Assembly (NCBI RefSeq): GCF_022201045.2
Contig: NC_068562.1
Coordinates: forward strand, 7,608,001 to 7,672,000
Reading direction: 5' to 3'
Source: Citrus sinensis
Taxonomy: Eukaryota > Streptophyta > Magnoliopsida > Sapindales > Rutaceae
DNA: 64,000 nucleotides
The position numbers and the translations under genes were made by a program. The notes beneath the pieces were generated by a model. That model searched no databases, had not been told where the DNA came from, and saw only the letters and a list, made by a program, of their open reading frames with translations. This document shows positions 45,501 to 59,600 of the stretch, in pieces (position 1 is the stretch's first letter; the number at the start of each line of letters is the position of its first letter).

Positions 45501-48500
45501 AAACCTTGGTGACGTGAAAGGTGTCATCTGGTTTAAACAGTGATTGTTTCCATTGCAACTAAAGGATACTCTGTTACTTCTATAAGACATATTCTGAGAT
45601 CACATCCCTGTGGAAGTAAAATTAAAAAAAAAAAAAAATTGTTATAATTTTCTTTTATTCACATAGCTTATGAAATATAAAACTCAAATCATTTTAACTC
45701 TAGGATCTTTGAGTTCAGCCAATTTGTAAATTCTACTCAGTAGTTATATTTTATGCTTTTCTTTCTAAAAGTGCAGCATGATGTTTTTATTTCCAGATAA
45801 TATGTTTTATTTGTTTAGTAAGATGGATCTTTTCTCACTTTATTGAAACTTGCTGGCTGCTTCTCTCTAACTGCTTCTCTCTAACTGCTCATTGCTTGAC
45901 AGATGAAGCTTATGTTAGGAAATATACCACATGTTCTGCAACTTATATGGTCATGGATAGCACCTTCAGAAGATGACCAAAATGTCTTCAGGTGATCTTT
46001 GTTTAATTGTCTGTAAGGCTAGAATTTCATATCCATGGAGAAGCTGCATCTTGTGCTTTTCAATTTTGCACATAGCTTTACATACATTTAGAGCTTCACA
46101 GCTATTTGGCACTTTTTATTATGATACACAGAGGTAAGCTTGTAGAGCTACTGGTTACTATTACTCGAAAGTCAAAAGGCACATCTCTCCTTTAGTTTCA
46201 AAGTTTAAACCTAAGACACCCCCCCCAAAAAAAAAAAAAAAAACCCACTGCACCCATTCTGCTCCTAGACATGTAGAATTGGATATAAAAGCGCATAGAC
46301 CTCGTGCAACTTGGTAAATAGGGGTAGTTAGTACCTTAGAAAAGCTTAGGGCATTACCAGAATTGGATGGATAAATGTCATGAAGTGCATTAAATATGCA
46401 TCTGCAAAAGTATAATTCTTTTGAAAACAATTTTATTTGCAAAAATATGTTGGATCCCCCCCCTTTAAGAAGAATCATTTTGTTGACCAAATGTATTGTG
46501 GTTTCTCTCAGGCCTCATGGTGATCCTCAGATGATTCGATTTGGTGCACATTTGGTGCTTGTGCTTAGATATTTACTTACCGATGAATTGAAGGATCCTT
46601 TTAGGAAGGATCTTATGGATGCTGGTGATCTCATTATACACATGTACGTAATCACAACCTGAGCTGTGCTAGATGCATGTTCCTCTTTTGACCAAATTGT
46701 GCTCTTAATTCACAAAGTTTTGTTTTAAATTTGGAAAGACACAAACCATGGCCAGAATATCTTGGGTTTTGTAATTATCCAAAATTTGTGGCTGTTGTAA
46801 CCATCATTTCTCTAGGGGCCATATGATTCTGTCTTTTTATACTTTGTGTTAAAATGATAGGGTGTCTTTCTAGTATGAAGTCCAAAATTCCACGCCGATT
46901 CTATTGATTGGAAAATCTGGTGACAGGTATGCGATGTTCCTATTTTCTGAGCACCATGAGGAATTGGTTGGGGTTTATGCTTCCCAGCTTGCTCGCCACC
47001 GTTGTATTGACCTCTTTGTGCACATGATGGAACTAAGGCTTAATAGCAGGTGCCAGTTATATAATTCTTTTTTTTTTTTTATATTATTGATGTCTTTGTG
47101 CACATGGTGGAACTAAGGCTTGATAGTGCCAGTTATATAATTTATTGTTTCATTTTTTATTATATTGCCACAGTGTTTTCTCCTTCGTTACCCTTTTTTT
47201 GTGTTGGGGGGGTTGTAATGATAGAATCAATGCTGCAGTTGGTACATGTGACAAATTCATCTGTGACTGTATATCTATGGTAGGGTACTTATGAGCACTG
47301 AGGTGAAAGCAGTTTTATCTAAAATTGACAGAATGTGGCATGCTGAAGAATTTTTGCTGTTGAAAACTGAAAATAGCTAGCTTCCATTCATTTCAATTTT
47401 TTTTTCTTTATATTATACGATATTGTTAGCCTTCCAGAAGATTTATGTGGACAGTTCTCCGCAATCCACAATTTCAGTGAATGACCTCTCTCTTCTTGTA
47501 GTGTGAACAAAATAACATGTGAAATTTATATTTTGATAACACACTTATGCAAATTGACATGAGACCATGACTGCTGAAGTTACAATAAATGGTGGTCCAT
47601 TTATTTCTCCCATCCAAGTAGAGTGATTATATCGTTACTTTTTGAACATGCAAATGCTTTAGTAGAATGAGAATGCATTTGCCTTTGTTCTTTTTTATTG
47701 TATGCTTCACATAGACATAATGTTTACTCTAGGATTCCAGGCATTCCTTGATTGCTTGGCAATAATCTTGGAGTAAGATGCAAGTCAGATTCTAAAGGAA
47801 ATGACTGAATAGCTAACTCATTATATCAAAAAACAAATAGGATTTCAGCAACCAGGATATTGTTAGACAATCAGTGTCTGTGATCTATAATGTTAGTATT
47901 TAAGTCAGAACGTGCAATCTTTTTTATGTTGACTTGCTTCTTCATGGTTCTTTTATGTTGACTCACTTTTGATATTTTCCCTGATAATAGTGTGCATGTG
48001 AAATATAAAATATTCCTTTCTGCCATGGAGTACCTGCCATTTTCTTCAGGAGATGATTTGAAAGGCAGTTTTGAAGAAATTATTGAGAGGTAATTTTTTT
48101 CCCCTCCCAGAGGTCGTTATGTGTTTTCTCAAGCATAATTTCTGGTATGCTGGCCCAGTAAGCAGTAACAATGTCAGTCCTGAGAGTTTTAATGTAATAT
48201 TGGTAAATACTAATTATGATATACTCTTAACAGGGTCCTATCAAGATCCCGGGAAATCAAGCTTGGAAAATATGATAAGTCAACCGATGTTGCAGAGCAG
48301 CACCGGCTGCAGAGTCTTCAAAAAGCTATGGTGATACAATGGCTTTGCTTCACACCTCCATCCACAATTGCTGATGTTAAAGATGTTAGTGCCAAACTTC
48401 TGCTGAGAGCATTGATTCACAGGTATTTCAAGTCCTATGTCTTCTAGCTGTACAATGGATTTGCATAAATGACTGAAAATCTGATAACTTGTACAAGATA

Positions 48501-51500
48501 CAATATATGATAAATTCCAAGGAACAGGTCTTGGCAATGCTTACTGGTCGGGAAATTATTTTTGTTGTTATGGCTTTAAATCTGAACACTGATATCAATG
48601 TAATTTGGTGATGAATTCATGTAATTATTAGCTACTAATACATGATTGGTGTATCTTTAATTCTTTTTCTTTAGCATTCTGTTACTTAATTTCTTCACTT
48701 GCGAATATTGAACATTGCCCTATTTTTTGTTTTCCTACAGCAACATATTGTTCAGGGAGTTCGCTCTAATTTCTATGTGGAGAGTGCCAGCAATGCCAAT
48801 TGGTGCGCATGAATTACTTAGTTTCCTTGCTGAACCTTTGAAGCAGCTGTCAGAAAATCCTGATACGCTCGAGGACAATGTTTCTGAGAATCTAAAAGAG
48901 TTCCAAGACTGGGTATGCTTCATTTTGTATGTCTATTATGTGTATTTCTAATTTTGGATTGTAATTGTGCCTGATGGTTGTACTTTTGTGTACTTATATG
49001 TGTTAATAACTTAAATAGAGCGAGTACTACTCCTGTGATGCAACATATCGCAAGTGGCTCAAAATTGAATTAGAAAATGCAAATGTCCCTGCCCTTGAAC
49101 TCTCATTGGAGGAAAAACAGAGAGCCATTGCTGCAGCCCAGGAGACGCTGAATATGTCTTTGATATTGCTTCAGAGTAAGTACACTGACCCTGTCTTTTT
49201 ATGTAAACTCAACAAGCACACAGTGAGACTGAGAAAGTATGTAACATAATAATGTTGATTGTAATACTTGACGTGTCTTTTTTTTTTTTCTGTTTAATCA
49301 GTGGTTTTGCATTTAATGGTATTTAAATGCTTAATATAGGAAAAGAAAATCCTTGGTTGGTTTCCCTCGAAGATCCTATATATGAGTCAGTTGAACCTTT
49401 ATATCTTGAATTGCATGCCACTGCAATTCTGTGCCTGCCTTCTGGTGAATGTCTGTCTCCAGATGTTACCATGTGCACTGCATTGATGAGCGCCCTTTAT
49501 TCAACATTGAGCGAGGAAGTTGTATTGAATCGCGAATTAATGGTATGCTTATTCATTTTTTTATGTGTAAAAATTCAAAAAAGGAAATAAAAAAAGGTAT
49601 AATGGTTTGGACATCAGTGTGTACATATATTCCCTCGACTAATGCTGTCTGGGTGAATGGCGATAATTGATCTATTAGTTTCATGACATTCAGGGAACTC
49701 CAAAAATCGGATGATCTATACTTATCTAGAAGGATGTTTATTTCATGAATTTATAGCTTTTACTATTATAAATCACTGCTTGTAAATCAAAGTAACAGGG
49801 GAAAAGGACTCAAAAGGAACTGCTTACATATTGATGGGTTGCACATCATGTGTGCAGCGATCTTGTTTAGTGGAAACTGCATCTTCTTCTAGTGACTAAG
49901 GGACAATTGTACTAAGAGTTTTCCCTTTTTAGTCAAAATTAATTAATAAAAAACGAAAGTGCTAAAAGTAATTGCTTACATATTGATGGGCCACATACCC
50001 TATATGGAGTGATCTTGATCTTATTTAGTGGAAGTGTGCAACTGTATCTACTTTACTAAGGGACAAGAATGCAAAGAGTTTTCATTTTTCATAAAAAATT
50101 TAGTTTAATAAGAAAACTCAGACATGGAGAGAGTGCGAGGGACGTAGAATACTTGATTTTTTTTTTTTTTGGCATGCATCATCCTTTCCTGTAGTCTTCT
50201 CTCTGTTATATTTGTCTTTGATCATGACCCCAATTTTATTCGGCAGGTGAATGTCTCCATTTCATCAAGCAACAATTACTGCATTGAGGTTGTGCTTCGC
50301 TGTTTGGCGGTGGAAGGAGATGGACTTGGGATACATGATATGAGTGATGGTGGTGTTCTTGGTACTGTTATGGCTGCCGGCTTTAAAGGTATAAAACACT
50401 ATTAAGCTTCAATTTTTGCATGCTTTCACTTGTGTTGCCAGTGTTCTTGGGAAGGAATATGTTACGTAAAATACAATTCTAGTATGTTAATGAAGTACAA
50501 GGCGGCCAAGGAAATGAGAAAGTTCTCTAAAGAAAAAGGAAGTATTTAGTGCATGACATAAGTGAACAGCTATCTATGATGACACTATTTCAGCGTTACT
50601 TACAGAATTTGTAATTATTTTATGCAGGTGAGCTTACTCGATTTCAAGCTGGAGTTACAATGGAGATATGCCGATTAGATGCCTGGTATTCAAGTAAAGA
50701 AGGTTCTTTGGAAGGCCCAGCAACATTCATTGTGCGGGGACTTTGTCGTAGGTGCTGTCTTCCAGAACTCATTCTTCGGTGTATGCAGGTAGGCTTCTTG
50801 ATTATTAAAAAGCCCATTTTATTTGACCATGATTAAAGATTAAAGCTACTCTCTCCTAAATGGGATGTTCTTGGAGTTTTTACTATGTCAGCATTACAAT
50901 TTCTTGGTTCTCTCATAGGTGTCCATTTCACTTGTGGAGTTGGGCAATCAAATTGAAAACCATGATGAGTTGATTGAACTAGTGGCCTGCTCTGAGTCTG
51001 GGTTTCTGCATTTGTTCAGTCAGCAGCAATTGCAGGTAAACTTGTTGTAAACTTTTTGTTTATTATTGTTATTTTTTTAAAAAAAAATTTTGGGGGTAGG
51101 AACTCAAAAAATGTATCAATGAAGAAGATTTAAAAGCAGATAGTGGACCAGCTGTCCACTCAGAAAACAAAGACTAGCACTATTTGTGCTATACAAAAGT
51201 ATATCCAATCACCCTATACAAGGCTAGAATCAGCTACAACCCCCTAGCTCAAAACCCCAGCCCAGTTTAGATGTATGAAGAAGAAGGATGAATCCTGAAA
51301 CTCCTTAGAAACTGAGGCCCAAAGTGAAGCAAGAAGACGAGCTCTATCCTACAGTTTAGCATTATCTGAACTACTCCCCTCAAAAAATACAAACATTTCT
51401 TCCCCCTATATTACCGAAAATAGTGCTGCCACTGTGCATTCCCAAAGAGTTTTAGCCTTTTTTTCTTCTACCAAAAGCAAAGGAATACTCCATAAGAAGA

Positions 51501-52358
51501 GAATCACTAGAACCCGGAACGACCCACAAAAAATTAGCTTCTTTGTTCAACTTGTACCATAACTTTGAAGCCACAAAACAGTGAAGAAAAAGATGATTTG
51601 AAGTTTCTGCACTTATCTTACACATCACACACCAAGAAGAAGAGAGACAAAAATTTAGGAAACTTTTGTTGCATCACTTCTCCAGAATTTAATTTTCCTG
51701 GTGCCAAGCCCACAAGAAGGCTTGAATTTTAGAGGGGATACTAGCCTTCCAAATCATTTTGAAGGGTAAAAACTCTCCAGCAGAAATGCAGAATCACCAT
51801 TGCACTAAAATCATCTTTGGAAGGCTAGCATCCAAATCATCATTAGTTTCTTCGTTATTATCTGCACACCCGGGGGGGAGTGGAGGAGGGAAGACTTCGT
51901 AGCTTGAAATTTTTGATTTTGACTATCGTAGAATTTCCTCTCCAGATTTCCCCTTGTTATCTTCCTTATATTTCACAACTTTGTTTGATAAAACTGATTT
52001 GCTATCTTCCTGCTTTATGTTGGTGATTCTTTGGGGAATAGCAATGCTGTTGCTCCTTACATCTTGAAAAGGAACTCGAATTGACTTATGAGATAATTCC
52101 TTCATTTTTATTTACTTATCATATTTTTTATCCTGGTACTGATGAATCTTGAAGCCATTAAACCAGGATAGGAGTATCATCCTTAGGGTAGTTCCCCTCT
52201 TGCATGATCATTTAGATGCATTATTGACTTTTCCTTCACTGAAAGTTAGATTCAGCTGACATTGTTCTGTTTTCTGTCTCAATTCTTAGGAGTTCTTATT
52301 GTTTGAGAGAGAATATGCAATATGCAAAATGGAGCCCGAGGAGGAATCTTCCTGTTGA
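39517..52358 (+). CDS. NUP107: NUP107, nuclear pore outer-ring nucleoporin
   Basis: Twenty-four exons give 1086 residues (Arabidopsis about 1077): 39517-39596, 40643-41013, 41395-41464, 41598-41713, 42108-42139, 42280-42405, 42810-42968, 43122-43214, 43297-43464, 43708-43806, 44817-45052, 45144-45201, 45903-45991, 46512-46643, 46927-47049, 47991-48089, 48234-48422, 48741-48912, 49019-49175, 49340-49542, 50247-50388, 50628-50788, 50919-51035, 52290-52358. Family-typical stretches include TFALFASLLDSALQG, HVGTYLPNSGVWHHTQRYL, EEACDLCRSAGQ, QRPRDL-like QQPRDLSALLQKLHSG and RGLCRRCCLPEL. It is an alpha-helical scaffold of the Nup107-160 complex. All phases close if exon 4 ends at 41713, where the intron starts GA instead of GT. 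Exon 5 is only 32 bases. A LINE remnant lies in the last intron. Confidence 0.94.
51060..51885 (-). pseudogene. LINE 3' end (zf-RVT region) in NUP107 intron 23
   Basis: On the minus strand the reading gives MIWKASIPSKIQAFLWAWHQ, then CKISAETSNHLFLHCFVASK and LWYKLNKEANFLW, the zinc-binding C-terminal region of plant LINE ORF2, with frame breaks. The 3' UTR follows toward 51080, ending at an A/T-rich tail that fits the LINE 3' poly-A. It is antisense to NUP107 and 5'-truncated. Confidence 0.75.
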
Positions 52359-53687
52359 TCTTTTGATGTCCGGTATCGGTGGAAAATCAACGAAGAGCTG
52401 CAAAGTGCAAATTTTCTCCTCCTTTTTTTCGGTTATCTTTGTTTAAAAATTGTAAATGGATGAATTCACAAAATGTATTTTTCTTGTTCCATTTCAAAGA
52501 TTTATTTTTCTGTTTTATTCTTTCTTCCTCTCATTGTCTCATTTTCCCTTTTCAGCAACATTTTTCTTTCTTTTACTAAGGTATATTTGAACATTGGATT
52601 TGGTGAAATTATTTTATGAGATCATAGTAAAAGAACCTGCGACCTCGTTTCAACACTCATTGAAATCACAAGCCATTATTGTCATTTAATGGAACAATAA
52701 TTAGTAGTTTATTAAAACGTCGTCTACTCTAAGCGGAATAAAGGCAAGATAAATCATCTAGTATCTATAAACAAATCTATTATTTTAAAAGACAATTTTC
52801 TTTTTCTATTAAAAATGTGGATAAATAAAGTTCAATATAATTATTGGGACTTGAGGTGATGGCGTGATGCATTAAAGTTGAGTTTATTTTGAAGACTTAA
52901 AAAAAAATAGTTGGTAAATAAATAAACTCTTATATCAATGAAGAAACTCATACCCAATGATGTTGCAAAGTTGTGTTTACCCAAGTAACTAACTTGAAGA
53001 ATTGTGTATTTTCGGCTTCTCTGTGGAATAATTATCTGATTAGTGAAGAATAGGATTTGTTTTGTTTGGAAGTACATATGCTAAAAGCGAGAAACTCGTT
53101 CAAAAGCACTTATTGAGAAGTCCCAATTTCCAAACAGACCTTAAAACGAAAACGAGACGTTTCAAGTATCAACACGGAGTTCTGGACCAAACTAAACATA
53201 ACAGCTTTTACAGGTCCTTGTCCCTCTATCTCTTAAATCTCATTCACCTCAGTTTCCACAGAATCCTTCTCTCGGTATATTGTACTTTAGGGCTTAAAAC
53301 CCTATCGACGTTATTTTTATTTAATTTCTTTTTAACTCCATTTTTTCTTTATTTTCCTTCATTTTCTCTCCATCCAAACACCATCACATAGCTTCAATTC
53401 TCCAAAAAGCCCATGTGGGTTATCTCATTGGAGCTCCGGAAACTCCCAATTGACATTCATCGGATCTCTTTTTATTCTACCAACTTTCTCTGATTTTCCC
53501 TAGCTTTCGCACCATCCAAACACTGGTAAATGTCAAAATTTGGCCCCGGAAGCCTCATATAATTGCAACAGTTCACGCGGGTGTTTAGTTTTTCGTCCCA
53601 AAAAAAAAAAAAGTTATATGGTCTTATTTTCCTTCACTTTCTCATGATCCAAGCAAGAGAAGATATTTAAACTCCGGAAAAGATAAT
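52359..53687. other. Intergenic region and PHL promoter
   Basis: It holds the NUP107 3' UTR, AT-rich DNA and a long 5' UTR-like, pyrimidine-rich stretch before the next gene. No coding region is seen. Confidence 0.4.
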
Positions 53688-56600
53688 ATGGGTGTTTCTT
53701 TCAAGGTTTCCAAAACGGGTAAAAGGTTTGTTCCAAAACCTTCTCTGCTTGAAGACACTTCTACAAACGACGCATCGCAGAGTTCAAAGGAAAACTCTCA
53801 AAATAAAAAACGGGAGGTAAAATTTTGAAACTGAATAAGTCTTTCTGATTTCTATAATGACAATTTTAGGAAAAGAAATTGCGCTGAAAAGAAATGATGG
53901 GTGTTATTCTTTTAATCTTCTTGTTTTTGATTCAATATAGGAAAACGATTCACTTATACATCCTGTTATCTGCATGTATGTGTATGTACTTTAAGCCATA
54001 AATGACCTAATGAACTTTTTTCCCCAATATTTCCCCCCCAACCCCCCGTTTTTATGTATTGATACACGGGTTTGTGGAAGTAAAAGCTTTCGTATTTAGC
54101 TCGATTTAAAGTATCTGGCTCAAGTGATTTTGAGTTTTAGCTTTTGAAACTTAATTAGTTGAAATTTTTTATCCAGAACTTTGTTTAATGTTTTCCCTTC
54201 CTTATTTTTAATTCATGGTTGTGAAATTCTGAATTTGGATTTTCTTTTCAGTAGGTTAATGCATGGTGTCATTTTAGATAGTTTTATTCTTTTGGTGCAA
54301 AGATTGATATTTTTTGAATAGTTAGATTATGTGGTTTTAAAATAATTTCTGCTGCTCTATCTGGAGATGTTAGCTGGTGGTATTCAATCGTGTGATGAAC
54401 TGCTGTTTAAAGCATTCATATCGTTTCATTAGTGATATGTTGATTATGCTTCATCTGGTTCATAAATTGGAGAATTCAAAAAATGAGGACTTTGAATCTT
54501 GCAATTCGTGTATTTGGTATTTAAGGAACCAAAAGCTGCTGCTTATGGTCAATCTTAACAAACTGCAACAAGTTTGCTCTTCTGGAAGATTTCCTTTTTA
54601 GGGACTAGATAAACTGAGAACACAATATTAGAAGATCAATTATTAATTTATTTTGCATGTTCTTCTGAGAGATTATATATCTCTTATATTTTCTGCTGCA
54701 TAGGAAACGGTTTAGACTTTGGTTTTGTTAAAATTATTAGAGGTCATTTCGTTATTTGATGTGGAACTTTGATATCTATGTTCTCACCTATTTTGATGTG
54801 GAGCTTTGATATAGGTTGAGGATGCTGCTGGGGTCTGTCCTCCTGATGAAGGACACGGCATATCTGCAGGTGAGTCACGGTTAGATTGGTTCAATATCTC
54901 CTTTAAGGTTTTGATCTTGAGTGTGTGGCTTCTTTCTTCTTTGACAGATCATGAAGTTTCCTTCACATTGAATGTCTACCCCGATGGATATTCTATTGAA
55001 AAACCCTCAGAGGTTTGTTGAAAACGAAATTAACTTTATATAGAGAAATTGAATAACTTAAATAGATGAACAGACTATATCTTATGAGTTGGTTTTTAAG
55101 GTCTTGTAACTTTTGAATCATCAGAAGGAGAGTGCAAATCAGGGTACACTTCAAGATGTTTCAAAGTTGTTACATCCATATGATAGGGCTTCTGAAACTC
55201 TATTCTCGGTAAGTATTATGTTGTTTCCGTTTTATTCATTTCTTGGGTTATTGATCTCAGCTATTATTCCAAAAAGTAAATTGTTGCGTATGCTCATATG
55301 GAAGCAAATACTCTGCATGCGGATTTTAGAACTTACTTATAGGGTGGTGAAGAAATAATTTCTGCCATTCAGTTAGTTCAATTAATAGAAGAAGATTGAA
55401 TCTTTCCACTAGCTTGGAGATTGGTATATAGATTGGATCACTCATTGCCTGGGTCATCCCCCTGCTATATAGATCAACCTCTCAACCAAACCAAAAGAAT
55501 TATTGCAGAAAAAGAAGATTAATTCATAAGTTTGATCTTTTTATGGCTTAATTTGATCAATTTGAATGCTTATCATTTTGTAAGGCATTAAGTCAGTCTT
55601 TTGTTTCATTTTATCATTCTCTCTCTCTCTCTCTCTGTGTTTTTATTTTTATTTTTTAAATTTAACGAATTCTAACACTTATGCTTCCTCGTGAGAAAAT
55701 ATATTTGTAGGCTATTGAGTCTGGGCGGTTGCCTGGAGATCTTCTGGATGATATTCCTTGCAAATTTGTCGATGGAACAATCGTGTGTGAGGTAATTATC
55801 GATTATAGAATTTACCTCTACCAGTGTATAAATAATCTGAATTCCATGTACGGTAGTAAACTTTAGAAGACATTAACATATGCTCGTATGGAGATTGTGA
55901 TTGTTGAAGCTAGCCCAGAGTAGAGGTATCTTTATTGAATTCTCATGTGATAAAATGGCCTTTCTTTTATTGTTTAGTGGGATAGATTTTCTGTGTGATT
56001 AATCTTTTGTCTATTTATTTATTTATTTTCCCAGATGAGCTATGCTTTTACTAGTGTTCTGTTTTTTTCTTGCTCTACTCTCTCTCTCTGCCCCCTCTCT
56101 GTAATGTTTTTCTGACTGTTCCTTTTTTTTTTTTTTTTGGGGACATTGTCCACTTTGATTACCTTCTGCTTTTAATACGGTGTTTTTGTTTCCTAGCCAA
56201 AATTGTACCATGTTATTTATGTTGTGAATTTTGGGTATTGCCAATATGTTCTTGCAGGTGCGAGATTATAGAAACTTCAGTTCTGAAGAAGGATCTGCTG
56301 CTCTGCCTGTGGACGGATCCCCTATTGTTAGTAAAATTTGCCTTAGGATGTCTTTGGAGAATATAGTAAAGGATATTCCCATGATATCAGATAATTCTTG
56401 GACGTATGGTGATCTGATGGTAGGTATTATTTACTCCTTTCATTCTTGAGATATAATCTATTTATGTCATGGGGTTGTGACAATATGTTTGCTTTCAACC
56501 GTAGGAAGTGGAGTCTCGGATATTGAAAGCCTTAAAACCACGACTTTGCCTAGATCCTTCTCCAAATTTGGATAGGCTCTCTACTAATCCAGTTCCCGTA

Positions 56601-59600
56601 AAGGTGATGAATTAGGGGAATGGATTAATGGCTACTAGATGAAGAACTGACTTTTTATATTTTTAACTCTGGTACCTGGACTTGCAGCTTAATTTGTCTA
56701 TGCGCCATCTGCGGAGAAAGAGATTGAGGCAGATGCCAGAAGTAACTGTCACATCAAATAATAAGGTCCATGGGAAGAAGGCTTGTGTAGATAGAGTTCC
56801 CGAAAGCTCTAATAGCAGGTTTGGAGACTCGGGAATCGTTCCTGGCAATCTGATGCCTCAGCATGTCAACGAGAATATAACTACTCAAAATCTAGCTCCA
56901 AACAACATATTGGCGTTAAGACCTAAAAGTTTTGTACCAGATGCCTCCATTCCTTCAGTACCTTTGATTTCTCAACAAGCAAGGTATCAGGTGGGGGTTG
57001 GAATGCCAAGAAGTATGCAGGATCATGGATCTCCTGCTGTGTCAGAGATGATGATATCATACGCTGACAATTTGAACTCCACTGCTTCTTTTCATGGCAA
57101 AAGGGATAGCCAAGATGGTCCAATGTCTCCCTTGTCTAGTCTTAATAAAAGAGCTAGACAGACTCCAATGGGTTCTGATGGAATTCAACAGCAACAAATA
57201 GGACCATCAATAGAAAGCCTCCATGGTGATTTGAGCTGGAAGTTACAGCAACAAGCAATGGCAAGGGGAATGCAGTATGCAAATGCAGGCGTTCAAAAAT
57301 ATCCCCAGCAGGCTTTCGATGGGGTTCCAAATCAGGAGGCTGGGGCTATGCCATTTTCTGCTGGCCATCAGAATATGAGAATTGTTCCCAAACAAGAGCC
57401 GTTTGAATCAGACAGATTGGAGGGATCTGAGCTTAGCCAGGGTAAAATGGATATCCATATGGGGGGAACAGAATTAAACCATATGGAAGCACAGCAACGG
57501 CTTCAACATAGATTATCTTATCAGGCATTTAGACCAGGTCCTCAGTCTCACTGGAATAATATGGGTCAGCATATCGAGAAAGATTTGAGAAAGGAGGATC
57601 AGTTCAAAAGGAAATCAGTACAAAGTCCAAGAGTATCTGCTGGGGCTTTGCCTCAATCTCCATTATCATCAAAATCTGGAGAAATTTCAAGTAGTTCTGT
57701 TGGACCACACTTTGGAGCAGTTACGGCATCTACTGCTCTTGGTACATCTCAGAAGGAGAAGTCAGCAGTCACCTCAGTTCCTGCTGCTGCTGGGACCCAG
57801 TCTTTGACGTCTAGTGCTAATGACTCCATGCAACGGCAGCACCAGGCTCAGGTTGCAGCAAAGCGTAGATCGAATTCCCTTCCAAAAACTCCAGCAATCA
57901 GTGGAGTTGGGTCTCCTGCAAGTGTTAGCAATATGAGTGTTCCACTGAATGCAAATAGTCCTTCTGTTGGAACCCCACCTTTCGCTGATCAATCCGTGCT
58001 TGAAAGATTCTCAAAGATTGAAATGGTGACCGCGAGGTATTATGCTTGATTGGATTACCATTGCATAAAAGGTTTTATGGATTCCTTTTTATATATATTC
58101 AGCTTTTGATTCTAATTATATTCTGAACGCATAGACTGTTGACCATCAGAGACTAGTTGTTTCACTCATGGTAGTATCTATCTGTCAATTGATTACAGTA
58201 CAGATATTATGTTTAGTTTTCCTTTGCCTACATGAGACACTAAAGGTTCAATAAACTGGAACTGATACAAATACTAGTCGAGGGAGGGAGTTTGCACAAA
58301 TAATTTATTTATCACGTCTTATCAATTTGCTATGGTTTGCATTGTATATAAGTGAATCTACAAATATTAGTCAGGGAAGGGAGTTGGCATGAATTATTTA
58401 CAATTTGCTAAGTTTTTACATTTAACGTCAGTTCAATGTATTTAATTTTTCTTGATCTTACTGTATTTTCTTTGCTTGTCATTTCAGATATCAACTAAAT
58501 TCCAATAAAAAAAAGGTTGATGACTACCCTGTGAGAAAACCCAGTGCACATTCAGCCCAAAATCTAATGCATTGTCTCTCCAATGCTTTCAATAATGAGG
58601 ATTTTAAAGATGAGGCAAGACCATTGTCAAAGTCAATTGTCAATGGTAGCATGAATAACTGCAAGACGAGAGTCTTAAATTTTGCGCACTCAGAGAAAAT
58701 GCTTCAAGGTGTGGCTTTCTTATTGGCGGTTGATTTCTGGTCCTTTCTAGTATCCAATAAATTCTTCCCTTAAACAAAGTCCCTTTTTTTCCCCCTTCTG
58801 CAGGAAATGTTGTATCTATTGTTCATCGGGTGCGAAGTAGAATGATAATGTTGGAGAAGCCAAATGATGGTACCGTGGCATTTTATTATGGAGACGTAGT
58901 AGATGATGGTGATATTCTGTCTGCAGAGGATTATCTTCCTACATTACCCAATACTGTAAGTTTGTTGCTAAAAATCTCTATTTGCAGTGCTACAACCCTC
59001 TTTCTATTGTTTGAATTAATTAGAGATTGCCTGTCCCCTGTTAAATGGGGCAAATTGACATATTGTTCAGAATACTGAATTGTGGAATCTTGTACATACA
59101 AATCTGTCTCGATTCTCTTCCATCATTACAGCTTATACTTGCATTGTTAAATATATTTAGGCATCACTTCTTCTGGTCCTTGTTCAAACCCTTTTGTTAT
59201 AAGATCTTGTTCTATGGTGTTAACTTAATTGTTCTCATCTTCCTGACAATCACCCTCTTTACTGCATAATTACTTCAGAGATCACAGAACATTGATCCAG
59301 AATCTTTCAGGTGGTCGACTATACTAGGCACTGTACTTTAGTCTACCAAACAAGATTATCTTTTGGCTGGGTAGATAATATTATTCCCATAAAGTTAGTG
59401 AATGTGGTTTCTGTTCAGTTCATAGTTAAGGTGAATAGGCTAAATTGTCTTATCAGAATTTTTTTTCCTTTTAAGTAATTTTCCGTAGATTGGATTCTCT
59501 TATTTTAAGTCTACTTATCCTCAAGTAAGCTTTTGTGATATCCTGACTTCTGAATTTGACTAAATTCTGTAACAGCACTTGGCAGATTTGCTTGCGGCAG

